A stretch of 64,000 nucleotides of DNA from a bacterium (GCA_016124935.1 WGMS01000020.1:91133-155132); one strand, 5' to 3'. Positions 25,201-34,894 are shown, counted from the stretch's first letter. A program made the numbers and translations. Notes: generated by a model not told the origin, from the sequence alone.

Positions 25201-25905
25201 CTATTTGCCGGATGCCGGTGGGGAATCACCTGCTGCTATTTCGAGATTGTCTTGTTTGGGAGAGAAGCCCAGATCTGTCAGCCGTTTGTACGCGGCAGTG
25301 CCGGTTTCGCTGGTGGGCTCCGCCACGACTATTTCGACCAGGGGTTGGAGCGCTTCGGGATAACGCTTCTGTTTGATGAAAAGGTCCGCTTTTAGAAGCT
25401 TGGCTTTATTCTTGAGATGGCTGAAAGCAAGGGCTGTCTCTTTTTCTGCTTTCGCTTTCAACTTGGTGGCAGGGCTCTTCTCGAAGGCTTTGTAGAGCTT
25501 CCAGTGAGCGTCGGCTACGTCCTGAAGCCACTCGGATACGGCATAGACATTGTTTTTGATCTGATCTACCTGGGTCGGGCTGGCAACTTCTAGCAGGTTG
25601 TTGAGCTCTTGCAGTTTGGTTTTTGCGTCTTCCAGCGTGAAAGGGAGCTGTTTATAAATGCTGTGGGCGGGCATCTGGGCAGGGCTCTCTTCTTGATTGG
25701 AGCCGGACAAATTTAGTCGCCCTGAAGAGAGTTGGCGCTCTTCTTGACCGGGAACCGGTGCGGTGCTGTTCTGGGGCACCGGACCGGAGAGGGAAGCTGT
25801 GCCGGGGATGGGCGCCTGGGCCTGGACAGCCGCCGGGCAGGCGAGAGCGGCGATTAGAGAGGCGGCGGCGAAAACTTTTCTTGGGGATTTAAAATCGGTT
25901 GGCAT
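25201..25905 (-). CDS. Secreted helical protein of unknown function
   Basis: The 234-residue product has a signal peptide (about 9-31, ending AQAQA). A Pro/Ser-rich linker follows, then an all-helical C-terminal part (about 90-215) with LEDAKTKLQELNNLLEV and AFSHLKNKAKLLKADLFIKQKRYPEALQP, similar in feel to TPR helices (two or three hairpins). No enzymatic residues are evident. It is divergent from the large S55-domain gene at 26001, about 95 bp away. Confidence 0.55.
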   Translation of the reverse strand: MPTDFKSPRKVFAAASLIAALACPAAVQAQAPIPGTASLSGPVPQNSTAPVPGQEERQLSSGRLNLSGSNQEESPAQMPAHSIYKQLPFTLEDAKTKLQELNNLLEVASPTQVDQIKNNVYAVSEWLQDVADAHWKLYKAFEKSPATKLKAKAEKETALAFSHLKNKAKLLKADLFIKQKRYPEALQPLVEIVVAEPTSETGTAAYKRLTDLGFSPKQDNLEIAAGDSPPASGK

Positions 25906-26000
25906 CGGAGAACCTGCTTATTCTGAGTATCTGAATGATTTTACCAGCCTGTGATAGGATCTGAAGCTTTGAAAGACCTTCCTTACTAACCGGCTTTTTA

Positions 26001-29000
26001 ATGAGGAATCACGTGTCACCTCTTCTTTCTCTCAGGCTCTTTCTTCTCTTGACTATTAATCTCTGTCTGGCCTGGCTGGTATTGCCGGCTGTGGCGTCGG
26101 AGAGCAAAGTGGAGAGGGGGCATCTCGATCCGTACGAGCGTGCTTATATAGACCGGTTTTTGAAGGCGGGTGAGTATCTTCCGGTTTCTGATGTCAAGGA
26201 AGGTGATACCGGCTATGGTCTTTCCGTCTTTCACGGCATGAAGGTCGAAAAGTTCGACGTGAAAGTGCTGGGCGTCATGAAGCAGGTTCTCAACGGCCGG
26301 GACAGCATTCTCATTAAAATTTCCGGCGACGTACTGGGCAAGAACAATGTGGTTCGCGGCATGTCGGGCAGTCCTATCTATATCAAAAACAAGCTTGTGG
26401 GAGCGCTCTCTTACGGCTTCGATTTTTCGATGGAGCCGATTGTCGGTGTCACTCCCATCGTCGATATGCTGGATGCGATAATCAAACCCTCCGACCAGAG
26501 AACCCTGCGATTGACCGGGCATAGCCTGGAGTCCTCTTCGATGCCGCTCTCTATCTCTTCCATAGAGGGCTCGGGACAGGAGCTAGAGCGACTGAGGCGA
26601 TCTATGATGTCCACCAGCCTGGGGGCGGGTGCACCAAAAATGGTGCCATTGATGTCGCCGGTGGCACTCTCCGGATTCTCTTCCAGAGCCAGAAACTTTC
26701 TTGCCGGTCGTTTCAAAGGGCTTGGTCTCGAAGTCTCCGGCGGCGCCAGCGGTGGTCTGAACAAAGAGCTTTCAAATTTGGAAGGAGGGGCTGCCGATCG
26801 GTTGGTTCCCGGTTCTGCGCTGGGGTTGTTGTTGTCTACCGGTGATTTTTCCTCTGCTGCTACTGGTACCGTCACCGGTATCTTTCACGACCGCGTGCTC
26901 GGCTTCGGACATCCATTGATGGAAGCAGGCGCGATAGATGTTCCCATGGCGTCTGCCTATATCCACGAGGTCCTGCCCAGTCTTTCGGTAAGTTTCAAGC
27001 TCTCCTCGCCGCTCAAAGTTCTGGGACGTATCTTCGCCGACCGTCCCTGGTCGGTCGGTGGCGAACTGGGCAAGAACGCTTCGATGATCCCTGTTGAGAT
27101 AACCGTTATCGATGGGCAGAGGCACTTTCGCAAGGATTTCAGCTCTCGGGTGATCAATCATCCGGATCTCAGTTCCGATTTGATTTCAGCAATAATCATG
27201 TCGGCGATGGATGCCTCTTTTCAGTCCACAGATCCTTATATCGTCAAGCTAAAGAGTCAGATCAAAATCAAGAGTGGCCGTTTGCTGGAACGCGAGGATA
27301 GTTTCGCCAGCTTCGCCTCGGCTTCATCCGGGCTGTCTGTACTAGGTCTCAAATTCTTTTCTGATCCGGTGGTGAATTATGTCGACTCCGTGGTCTCCAG
27401 AATCTATAACAATCGTTATAAAAAAGAGGAGATAGAATCGGTCAAGCTGACAGTCGCTTTCAATGTCGGCAAAAACACCACTGCCTTAAAAAGGGTAATT
27501 GCCGAGGACCCGGTGGTGGAGCCTGGAGAGAAGGTGCGATTTACCTGTGTGCTTTCACCTTATAACAAGAAGCGCTACACCGAGACTTTCGAGTTCGAGG
27601 TTCCCAGAGACCTTCCCGATGGCGAATATATGGTCGGGATTACCGGTGGTTCTTCCTATGACGGCTTGCGCAAGACCATGAAGCTTTTCGATCCACCGAC
27701 CAAAAATCTCGATCAAGAGCTGGATAGAATCCTGGAAGACCCACATTCCAACGAACTGATTGCCGTACTGGCGTTACCAGATCAGGCGGTTCACATTAAT
27801 GACGCGGTTATTCAGAATCCACCAGGGCACTGGTCCAAGCTGTTTTTCTCGGACCGATACACCAATGGACCTTCAATCGTCCCCGGCGAGAAGCTCTTCA
27901 AGAAGAGACTGGACACCTATGTTACCGGCTCTCACGTGGTCGGATTCACAGTAAAGCGCAAGGCGCCTTATCTCGAGGAGGAATCCTGGTATCAGTCCGA
28001 CTCCGGTTCCGGCAAGGGCTCTTCCGGCTCGCATATCACCGGGCAGGCCAGGAAAGTGATAGGCTCCCTTACCAAAGTCGCCAAGTCCACCGGCACCACT
28101 TCGGAAAGTGGCGGCGCTCCGGTAAGCGGCTCCTCCGACTCGAAGGCCGGCAAGAGCACAGGCGCCCAGTCGGCCAATTTCGCCGGTGATCTGACCGGAC
28201 TGCACACCCGTTTTGCAAAGGCCTGGAGTCAGTCTACAGACTCCAGCTTCACCGGAGGCAAGAGAGAGAACTGCACTATAGATAGCTGGGGAAGGCTGTT
28301 TCCCGGCTTCGAGGTTCTTGAGGGAGGCGACTCCGGTCGAGTGCGGGGTGAGGTAAGGGCCTGGGCTTCGGCCATGGTCGGGAACAAGTTCTGTTTTTCC
28401 GCCGGAAACAAGATTTATGTGTACGAAGACTCTAAGCCCTCGACTCTCGTAAGCATGAAAACGACTATGATACCGGCGATGGCATCGGCTGGGGAGTCCG
28501 CGCTATATGCCGCTTGCGTACCGGAGGGGAAAATAGTCAAGGTCGGCACTGATGGTAGTGTCAAAGATTTCTTCAAGACAAAGGAGAGCGTTATCGCTTC
28601 GCTTTGCACCGATTCTTCCGGCAATCTTTATGTGGGCGCCGCCGGCAGCGGGCGAATCTATAAAGTTGGCGCCGGTGGTAATCTTCTTCAGACCATCGAT
28701 TCCGGTCAGGCGCATATCACCGCCTTGCACTATTGTCCCAACACAGGCAGGGTAATGGTAGGCACAGGCGAGAGCGGTAATGTCTACTCTTTCGACCCTG
28801 CCGCGGCTGGTGATGGGCTGAGGGGCGAATATCAATCCGGCGCCCACATCGTCACCGGTGCCGCCCGGGACAAGCGAGGCAATTTATTTATCACCACGGC
28901 CGGTCCCGGTAGCCTGGTTATGGTGGAGAAGTCCGGCAAGTCCAAGAATCTTGCCACCAGTGAAGCCTTTTACCATCTCTATTACGATAAGTTTTCCGAC

Positions 29001-30536
29001 TCTATTTTTACCGGGGACGCCGAAGGGGATGTCACCCAGATTCAGATAGAGCCGCTTCCTGAAAGAGCATTTTTCGTGCCGGTTCATCACACCAATCAAG
29101 AGGCGGTCATCTCGATTAGCGGAGACAGCAATTCCAATCTATTTATCTTGACCAGTAATCTGCCCACGGTTTCGAAGATACTTTTCCGGCCATCTTCCGG
29201 AGCGGTGTATACAAGTAAGGTAAATGATGGCGGCAGGCCTTCTCGCTGGTCTCGATTGAGAGTCTTCGGAGCCTATAACCAGTTCGAACCGGCAGTGCGT
29301 TCGGCAATTTCTGTCGAGACCCGTACCGGAGACACCCTCAGACCGGATGCTTCATGGCAGGGCTGGCAAGCTGCCGTGGCCGGCGATGACGGATTCAAGC
29401 TTGGCTCCCGTCCGGGTAGATTCTTTCAGTATCGTCTGAGCTGGACGCCGGGGTTGAAGGCGGGGGGCGCAGACGGTCAGGACCGGATTTTTCCTTGCGG
29501 CCACGACACCGTTATCGGCATGGTCGAGACTACTTTCTCGCCTGCCAACGAGAGTCCCACGGTGACCAGCTTCAATCTCGCATCGGGCTCTTATGTCTCT
29601 GGGGAAAAAGAGTTGAAGCTGGTGGCATCGGATCCGGATGGAGACAATATCGCTCTTTCTGTGGACATATCGAGTGATGAGGGCAAGAGCTGGAAAGAGC
29701 TCGAGGATGATTTGAGAGGTTCGGAGAAAAAAGCGAAGCAGGCTTCTGAGAAGGATAAAAAGAAAGCGAAAAAAGACAAAGACAAAAAATCAGATAGTAA
29801 AGAAAAGAAAGACACAGAGGAAACCACCGAGGAGAAGGATAAAGACAATACCTCAGAAGAGACTGGAGGACCAGAATCAGAAAAAGAACCCGAGTCGGAA
29901 TCTGAAAATGAGAAAGAGAAAGAGACCCGGACTCCTTTCCGACTGCGCTTCCGTAGATTACAGAGTGCCGGAGAGGCTGTCACCACCTCCGGGGTCGAGG
30001 GTTCTGTTCTGAGTAAAGCAAAGTCTTCCAAGTCGACCGAGAAAAAAGGCTCGACCAAGAAAGATAAGAGCAAGACAGATGTGGTCAAGACCGCTTCGGA
30101 TGGTCGTATCGAGTGGACCTGGGATACCAAGAAACACAAGGACGGGGTCTATATGCTGCGCTTTCGTCTATCCGATTCGCCTTCCAATGGTGGAAGCGCC
30201 GGTGATACCATGGTGGAGAATTTTTATCGTACGGTTATAGTCGATAACAGCGCTCCGTCTCTTTCCAGCACTAAAGCTGATTGGTCTTCCGCTTCGATGC
30301 TCAAAGAGTTTCGGGTAGAGACCGCAGACAAGCTCTCGCCGGTAGTCAATGCTGTCATAGAGTCCGACTATGGCGAGTCCTGGGCCCTTGCCCCTGTGGA
30401 TGGGCTCGCCGACAGCAAGAATGTGGTTTTCCTTGGACGAGATCTGAAGTTCAAGAAGAAGCCTCACTCTATAAAGTTGGAAGTATCAGATAAAGCCGGT
30501 AACAAAGCCAAAAAAGAATTCAAAGTCACGAAATAG
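26001..30536 (+). CDS. Large exported protein: SpoIVB/S55-like peptidase domain, beta-propeller and Ig-like C terminus
   Basis: The 1511-residue product has a signal peptide (about 10-33) and then an S55-type domain (about 45-330): LKAGEYLPVSDVKEGDTGYG, VRGMSGSPIYIKNKLVGALSYGF (candidate catalytic Ser122) and LGFGHPLMEAG (His304). In Bacillus the S55 protease SpoIVB cuts SpoIVFA during sporulation; exported relatives occur in non-sporulating phyla. The middle (about 750-1100) has repeated NLYVGAAGSGRIYKVG-like blades of a beta-propeller. A Lys/Glu/Asp-rich linker (about 1240-1330) and Ig-like strands end it. Base use matches its neighbours. A GTG at 26013 with GAGGA upstream is an alternative start. 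Confidence 0.78.
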   Translation: MRNHVSPLLSLRLFLLLTINLCLAWLVLPAVASESKVERGHLDPYERAYIDRFLKAGEYLPVSDVKEGDTGYGLSVFHGMKVEKFDVKVLGVMKQVLNGRDSILIKISGDVLGKNNVVRGMSGSPIYIKNKLVGALSYGFDFSMEPIVGVTPIVDMLDAIIKPSDQRTLRLTGHSLESSSMPLSISSIEGSGQELERLRRSMMSTSLGAGAPKMVPLMSPVALSGFSSRARNFLAGRFKGLGLEVSGGASGGLNKELSNLEGGAADRLVPGSALGLLLSTGDFSSAATGTVTGIFHDRVLGFGHPLMEAGAIDVPMASAYIHEVLPSLSVSFKLSSPLKVLGRIFADRPWSVGGELGKNASMIPVEITVIDGQRHFRKDFSSRVINHPDLSSDLISAIIMSAMDASFQSTDPYIVKLKSQIKIKSGRLLEREDSFASFASASSGLSVLGLKFFSDPVVNYVDSVVSRIYNNRYKKEEIESVKLTVAFNVGKNTTALKRVIAEDPVVEPGEKVRFTCVLSPYNKKRYTETFEFEVPRDLPDGEYMVGITGGSSYDGLRKTMKLFDPPTKNLDQELDRILEDPHSNELIAVLALPDQAVHINDAVIQNPPGHWSKLFFSDRYTNGPSIVPGEKLFKKRLDTYVTGSHVVGFTVKRKAPYLEEESWYQSDSGSGKGSSGSHITGQARKVIGSLTKVAKSTGTTSESGGAPVSGSSDSKAGKSTGAQSANFAGDLTGLHTRFAKAWSQSTDSSFTGGKRENCTIDSWGRLFPGFEVLEGGDSGRVRGEVRAWASAMVGNKFCFSAGNKIYVYEDSKPSTLVSMKTTMIPAMASAGESALYAACVPEGKIVKVGTDGSVKDFFKTKESVIASLCTDSSGNLYVGAAGSGRIYKVGAGGNLLQTIDSGQAHITALHYCPNTGRVMVGTGESGNVYSFDPAAAGDGLRGEYQSGAHIVTGAARDKRGNLFITTAGPGSLVMVEKSGKSKNLATSEAFYHLYYDKFSDSIFTGDAEGDVTQIQIEPLPERAFFVPVHHTNQEAVISISGDSNSNLFILTSNLPTVSKILFRPSSGAVYTSKVNDGGRPSRWSRLRVFGAYNQFEPAVRSAISVETRTGDTLRPDASWQGWQAAVAGDDGFKLGSRPGRFFQYRLSWTPGLKAGGADGQDRIFPCGHDTVIGMVETTFSPANESPTVTSFNLASGSYVSGEKELKLVASDPDGDNIALSVDISSDEGKSWKELEDDLRGSEKKAKQASEKDKKKAKKDKDKKSDSKEKKDTEETTEEKDKDNTSEETGGPESEKEPESESENEKEKETRTPFRLRFRRLQSAGEAVTTSGVEGSVLSKAKSSKSTEKKGSTKKDKSKTDVVKTASDGRIEWTWDTKKHKDGVYMLRFRLSDSPSNGGSAGDTMVENFYRTVIVDNSAPSLSSTKADWSSASMLKEFRVETADKLSPVVNAVIESDYGESWALAPVDGLADSKNVVFLGRDLKFKKKPHSIKLEVSDKAGNKAKKEFKVTK

Positions 30537-30559
30537 AGAGATAAGAGAATCAGAATCCG

Positions 30560-32134
30560 ATGAACAACTCCTTGTCCCGTATGTTCAGAACCAAGCCGGC
30601 TCAGCAGCTCGTGGATGAGGCCTATGAAGGCGATCGCAAGATGAAGCGAAGCTTGCGAGCCATAGATCTGATCGCTTTTGGAGTGGGCGCCACCATCGGC
30701 TCAGGTATCTTCGCTCTGACCGGAACCGCCGCTGCCGGCCAGGCCGCCGTAGAACATCGGGACTGGTTGTCGACGCCTGTAATCAACTTCATTCTCGGCT
30801 CGCCCCTGGGAAGGGAAGCGGCTGGTCCGGCCCTTGTGATCTCGTTTTTGATCGCTGCCATCGCCTGCGCTTTCGCCGCCATGTGCTACGCCGAGCTGGC
30901 GGCGATGATACCGGTATCCGGCTCCGCCTATACTTTTGCCTATGCCGCCCTGGGAGAGCTTATCGCCTGGATAATCGGCTGGGATCTCATGCTCGAATAT
31001 GCCATCGGTAATGTGGCGGTGGCGGTGAGCTGGTCTGATCATTTTTTGCATTTTATTCATGGTGCCTTCAATATGAAGATTCCGTTGTGGCTCTCCACGG
31101 ATACGGGCACCGCCCTTACTCGGCTGGCTACTCTGCCTGCCGAGCATCCCCAATGGGGCTTTTATTCGAGTACCGAATTGCCTGTCCTCTTCGGTCACCA
31201 ACTCGCCATGAATGTGCCGGCTTTCGTCATAGTGATGTTGATCACCTGGGTGCTGGTTATAGGTATTCAGGAATCGGCCATCGTCAATTCCATCGCCGTA
31301 ATCATTAAAGTCCTGGTGGTGATTTTCTTCATTGTCTATGGAGCCGGTTTCGTCAAACCGGAGAACTGGGTGCCATTTGCTCCGGGTGGATTTGCGGGGA
31401 TCATGGGTGGAGCCGCCATTGTCTTCTTCAGCTTCATCGGCTTTGATGCGGTCAGCTCGACGGCGGAAGAGACCAAAAATCCCCAGCGCGACATGCCTAT
31501 AGGGATGATTGGATCGCTTATCATCTGCTCTCTTCTTTATACCGGGGTCTCGCTTGTGTTGACCGGTATAATCCCCTATCAGAGGCTGGCCGACGATGCG
31601 GCCCCGGTGGCTACCGCACTGGCTGTGGCCGGATCTCCCTGGGCCCATGTTCTGGTCAGCGCCGGCGCTCTTGCCGGGATGACTTCGGTGCTGCTCGTCT
31701 TTCAACTGGGCCAGCCGCGGATCTTCATGGCCATGGCCAGGGACGGTCTGTTGCCTAGAATTTTCGCCCGGCTTCATCCTAAATATAAAACCCCGCTTTT
31801 GCCCACCCTGGGCACAGGTATACTGGTAGCTCTGGCTTCGATGTTCATTGACATCAGTCAGGCGGCGGAGCTTACAAACATCGGAACCCTCACCGCTTTT
31901 ATAATAGTCTGCGGAGGGGTGATTCTTCTGCGCAAGACGGATGCGGCAAGAGAAAGACCATTTTCCTGTCCCTTTGTACCGTTTACGCCGATAATGGGAA
32001 TTCTGTTCTGTCTCTTCTTGATGATCAGCCTGCCCTTCGTCACCTGGATTCGATTTTTCTTCTGGATGGGCCTGGGTACTCTGGTTTACTTCTTGTATGG
32101 CTATCGGCGCTCTGGTATGGCGGCCGAGTCTTAG
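30560..32134 (+). CDS. APC-superfamily amino-acid permease
   Basis: The 524-residue integral membrane transporter has about twelve to fourteen helices. The beginning FGVGATIGSGIFALTGTAA is the conserved substrate-binding first helix of the cationic amino-acid/polyamine permease group, and FFSFIGFDAVSSTAEETKNP is a family motif (helix 6-7). It resembles CAT/YfnA-type permeases by length and motif. Substrate cannot be read from sequence. It is 23 bp after the S55-domain gene on the same strand and may be co-transcribed; no functional link is obvious. Confidence 0.87.
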   Translation: MNNSLSRMFRTKPAQQLVDEAYEGDRKMKRSLRAIDLIAFGVGATIGSGIFALTGTAAAGQAAVEHRDWLSTPVINFILGSPLGREAAGPALVISFLIAAIACAFAAMCYAELAAMIPVSGSAYTFAYAALGELIAWIIGWDLMLEYAIGNVAVAVSWSDHFLHFIHGAFNMKIPLWLSTDTGTALTRLATLPAEHPQWGFYSSTELPVLFGHQLAMNVPAFVIVMLITWVLVIGIQESAIVNSIAVIIKVLVVIFFIVYGAGFVKPENWVPFAPGGFAGIMGGAAIVFFSFIGFDAVSSTAEETKNPQRDMPIGMIGSLIICSLLYTGVSLVLTGIIPYQRLADDAAPVATALAVAGSPWAHVLVSAGALAGMTSVLLVFQLGQPRIFMAMARDGLLPRIFARLHPKYKTPLLPTLGTGILVALASMFIDISQAAELTNIGTLTAFIIVCGGVILLRKTDAARERPFSCPFVPFTPIMGILFCLFLMISLPFVTWIRFFFWMGLGTLVYFLYGYRRSGMAAES

Positions 32135-32161
32135 ACACCTGGATATCGTCGGTAGTGCCTT

Positions 32162-32755
32162 TTATTTTTTTCTTGGTTTGGCCTTCTTTTTGGCTTCCAG
32201 AGTCTTTATCCGAGATTGGACCCTTTCTACAACTCTTCTTGCTTCTTCTACTTTGCGCTCTTCTCTTTCGACATCCCGCTTGAGGCGCTCCGCTTCTCTG
32301 TGAGTCGCTTCTAGTTCTCTTTTGGAGACCACTCCTTCTTGAAATAGCTCATCGAAATTGGTGCAATCTTTCTCTTTTCTGGAAAGAAGCAGTTTGCTGT
32401 CGGCAAGGTCAAGCTCTAGAGAATCAAGTTCTTTTTTGAGACCTTCATATTTCAGTTTCAGGTCATCCAGGGACATGTAGTCTAAGAAAGCGCCCGTGCC
32501 CATCGAGAAAGCTCCGGGTACCATCATTTCGCCGCCCATATCAGGCATGGTCGGCGGCGGTGGCGGCACCAGGGTGGCTCTGGAATGGCTCTTTGCGCCG
32601 GTCTTTTTTGTGACGGTTTGTTTCTTCTCGGTGGGCTTGGATGCTTCGGCATGGGCCTGTCTTATGGCAGTCGAGCCGAACTGGGCACAGAGGACAAAAA
32701 TCCCCAGGGCTGCGAGATTGGCCTGATTCCTTGAAACCTTGCTGCTTACCTTCAT
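32162..32755 (-). CDS. Secreted coiled-coil protein
   Basis: The 197-residue product has a signal peptide (about 12-36). A proline stretch (VPPPPPTMPDMGG) and one long helix (about 95-190: LKLKYEGLKKELDSLELDLA through KRDVEREERKVEEARRVVER) follow, with heptad repeats typical of a coiled coil. A single Cys sits mid-helix. It resembles the helical hairpin of efflux adaptor proteins, but no lipoyl or barrel domain is present. It is convergent with the permease, with 27 bp between stops. Confidence 0.6.
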   Translation of the reverse strand: MKVSSKVSRNQANLAALGIFVLCAQFGSTAIRQAHAEASKPTEKKQTVTKKTGAKSHSRATLVPPPPPTMPDMGGEMMVPGAFSMGTGAFLDYMSLDDLKLKYEGLKKELDSLELDLADSKLLLSRKEKDCTNFDELFQEGVVSKRELEATHREAERLKRDVEREERKVEEARRVVERVQSRIKTLEAKKKAKPRKK

Positions 32756-32794
32756 TTAAAAGTATCTACCGATCTTTTAGAGTATGCTCTACTT

Positions 32795-33601
32795 ATGCAG
32801 TCTAGCAATTTATTCGATGTTTTGTTTCTCGGGGACGTGGTCGGGCGACCCGGGCGTCTGCATGTCAGAGCTTATTTGCAGTCGCTCGCTGCCTCGGGCG
32901 ATAAGCCTGATTTGATTATAGTCAATGCCGAGAATGCCGCCCACGGCTTCGGCCTTACCCGCAAAATTGTAAACGAGTTTGTAGAGTGTGGTGTACATGT
33001 TCTCTCCGGCGGCAATCACACTTTCGACAAGAAAGAGGTCTTTGAATTTATTGATGATTCTCCTTTCATACTGAGACCGGCCAATTATCCTCCAGGTACT
33101 CCGGGACGGGGCACCTTCGTTTTCGAGGATGGTGACTTTCGATTTGGTATCATTAATTTGATGGGGCGCGTTTTCATGGAGCCGCTCCGTTCGCCGTTCT
33201 TAATAGCCGATGAGCTTATCGCTTCAATGAACTCGGAAGGGGTGAAGGCGATAATGGTGGACTTCCATGCCGAGGCGACAGCGGAGAAAGTGGCTCTCGG
33301 GCTCTATCTAGACGGCAGAGCGACGGCTATGGTGGGCACCCATACGCATGTCCAGACCGCCGATGAGCGCATCCTTCCTGGCGGTCTCGCTTATATCACC
33401 GATGCCGGTCTTTGCGGTCCGAGCAACGGCGTTATCGGCATGGATAAAGAGCAGGTCTTTCGTAGATTGGTTCAGCAACTGCCCTGTCGACTCGAGATCG
33501 CATCCGGGCCTACCGTGTTGAGCGGTGTCAGATTCAAGGTGGACAGGGATTCTGGCAAGGCTGTGTCTATCGAGAGAATATTGCAGTATTCTGAGCAGTG
33601 A
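32795..33601 (+). CDS. YmdB-family metallophosphoesterase (TIGR00282)
   Basis: The 268-residue protein shows the family signature. Motifs: FLGDVVGRPGRLHVRAYL near the N terminus (D-x-V-G-x-x-G), NAENAAHGFGLTRK, SGGNHTFDKKEV, MVDFHAEATAEK and MVGTHTHVQTADERIL. These are the metal-ligand Asp/Glu/His residues of the calcineurin-like fold. Bacillus YmdB is a phosphodiesterase acting on cyclic nucleotides and affecting RNA turnover and biofilm. Its stop codon overlaps the GTG start of the PHP gene (GTGA at 33598), so the two are translationally coupled. Confidence 0.88.
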   Translation: MQSSNLFDVLFLGDVVGRPGRLHVRAYLQSLAASGDKPDLIIVNAENAAHGFGLTRKIVNEFVECGVHVLSGGNHTFDKKEVFEFIDDSPFILRPANYPPGTPGRGTFVFEDGDFRFGIINLMGRVFMEPLRSPFLIADELIASMNSEGVKAIMVDFHAEATAEKVALGLYLDGRATAMVGTHTHVQTADERILPGGLAYITDAGLCGPSNGVIGMDKEQVFRRLVQQLPCRLEIASGPTVLSGVRFKVDRDSGKAVSIERILQYSEQ

Positions 33602-34440
33602 AGAGGGTCGATCTACATCTTCACAGTCATTATTCCGATGGCACCTGGTCGCCGTCCAGTCTGGTTGATCATGCTGTTCAATGCGGAATCGAGCTTATAT
33701 CGCTGACCGATCACGATAGTCTTTCCGGTCTTGATGAAGCCCGCTCGAGTGCGCAAGATCGAATCGAGCTTGTCGACGGGCTCGAGTTATCGGTGCGATT
33801 CGCCGGCCAGGATCTGCATGTTCTAGCCTTCTTCCCCGCTACTATAAAAAGAACAGCAAGCGATGCTCTAGAGCCCCTTGATCGCGTTCTCAGGCATAAT
33901 CGCGCTGTGCGCGTCGGCTTTGCCGAAGATCTGGTCAGAAAGCTCAATCAAGAGGGGCTGCCTCTTAGCATGGAGTCCATTTGGGAAAAGACCGGACCAG
34001 GCACAGTGGGTAAGTCCCATATCACCAAAGCGATAGTCGCATGTGGTATCGCAAACGATATCACTGTAGCCTACCGGCGATTCTTCGATTCGAATTCGGA
34101 CTACTTTCAAGAGCGGCTATGGGTGGAGGCAGAAGAGGCTTTCTCGGCCCTGGAGAGAGCTGGCGCTCTTACCGTGCTTGCCCATCCGGGCTACAAAGGA
34201 GAGGCTACCGAGATTCTGGTCAGAAGCTTGAAGGACCTTGGTCTCGATGGAATCGAAGTCTTTCATCCTTACCACAAGCAAGAAGAGAAGACCGCTCTTG
34301 CCTTGCTGGCGGCCGAATTGAATATGGTCATTACCGGTGGTTCCGACTGTCATGGGCCATACGAGGGTGAGGAGCCTTATATGAATTCCCAAAACCTGGC
34401 ATCAGATGAGGTCGCTACTTTTTTGGACCTTATCATTTGA
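33598..34440 (+). CDS. PHP-domain phosphoesterase (TrpH/RNase AM-like)
   Basis: The 280-residue protein starts RVDLHLHSHYSDGTWSP, the first PHP motif with metal-binding His pairs. It has LTDHDSLSGLDEA, then LAHPGYKGEA and GGSDCHGPYEGEE as later metal motifs. The insertion pattern fits the TrpH/YciV group, known as 3',5'-nucleoside bisphosphate phosphatases and 5'-3' exonucleases for short RNA. It uses GTG 33598, overlapping by 4 bp the YmdB-like gene, which hints at a shared nucleotide or RNA degradation role. Its last 8 bp overlap the convergent gene at 34433. Confidence 0.86.
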   Translation: MKRVDLHLHSHYSDGTWSPSSLVDHAVQCGIELISLTDHDSLSGLDEARSSAQDRIELVDGLELSVRFAGQDLHVLAFFPATIKRTASDALEPLDRVLRHNRAVRVGFAEDLVRKLNQEGLPLSMESIWEKTGPGTVGKSHITKAIVACGIANDITVAYRRFFDSNSDYFQERLWVEAEEAFSALERAGALTVLAHPGYKGEATEILVRSLKDLGLDGIEVFHPYHKQEEKTALALLAAELNMVITGGSDCHGPYEGEEPYMNSQNLASDEVATFLDLII

Positions 34441-34894
34441 GATTCTTGCTTATCTGTTTTGTTACTTCATTCTCCGAGACCTCACCAACCTTGCTCCAGG
34501 TCGTGGTGCCGTCCGAATCGATCACGGTCTGGCAGGGAATGTAACCTTTATAGTATTTTTTGATCAAGCTCTCCGCCTCTTTGTTGGCGGGTTTGTCCAC
34601 ATTGATAACGATGAACTTGACGTCCCTGTCTCGAAGTTTGTTGTAGGAGCCTACCAGGCGCTTTGCCTGACGAGCGGTGTTCAAATCGCCCGAGGCCCCG
34701 AAAAATATAAAATTAGTCTTGCCCGGCTCGATATGGACATCTTCGAGCTTATCGGCAATTATGGGAAAGCCGTTATCCTTGTCTTCGACGAAGGATACTC
34801 CCTTTCGCATACTGATATTCTCGGCTGCCTTTGCCTGTAGTGTCACCAGGGACAGGATGGAAAGCATAGTCAGGAGAACTTTATGAGAATTCAT
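34433..34894 (-). CDS. Secreted thioredoxin-fold protein lacking the CxxC pair
   Basis: The 153-residue product has a signal peptide (about 6-23, ending AKAAE). A thioredoxin-like pattern follows: strand TNFIFFGASGDLNTARQAK, helix, DVKFIVINVDKPANKEAE, and YIPCQTVIDSDGTTTW with the cis-proline region. The expected active-site C-x-x-C after the first strand is replaced (GASGDL), and only one Cys remains near the cis-Pro, so redox function is doubtful. The end overlaps the PHP gene by 8 bp. ATG 34894 has AAGGAA upstream. Confidence 0.62.
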   Translation of the reverse strand: MNSHKVLLTMLSILSLVTLQAKAAENISMRKGVSFVEDKDNGFPIIADKLEDVHIEPGKTNFIFFGASGDLNTARQAKRLVGSYNKLRDRDVKFIVINVDKPANKEAESLIKKYYKGYIPCQTVIDSDGTTTWSKVGEVSENEVTKQISKNLK

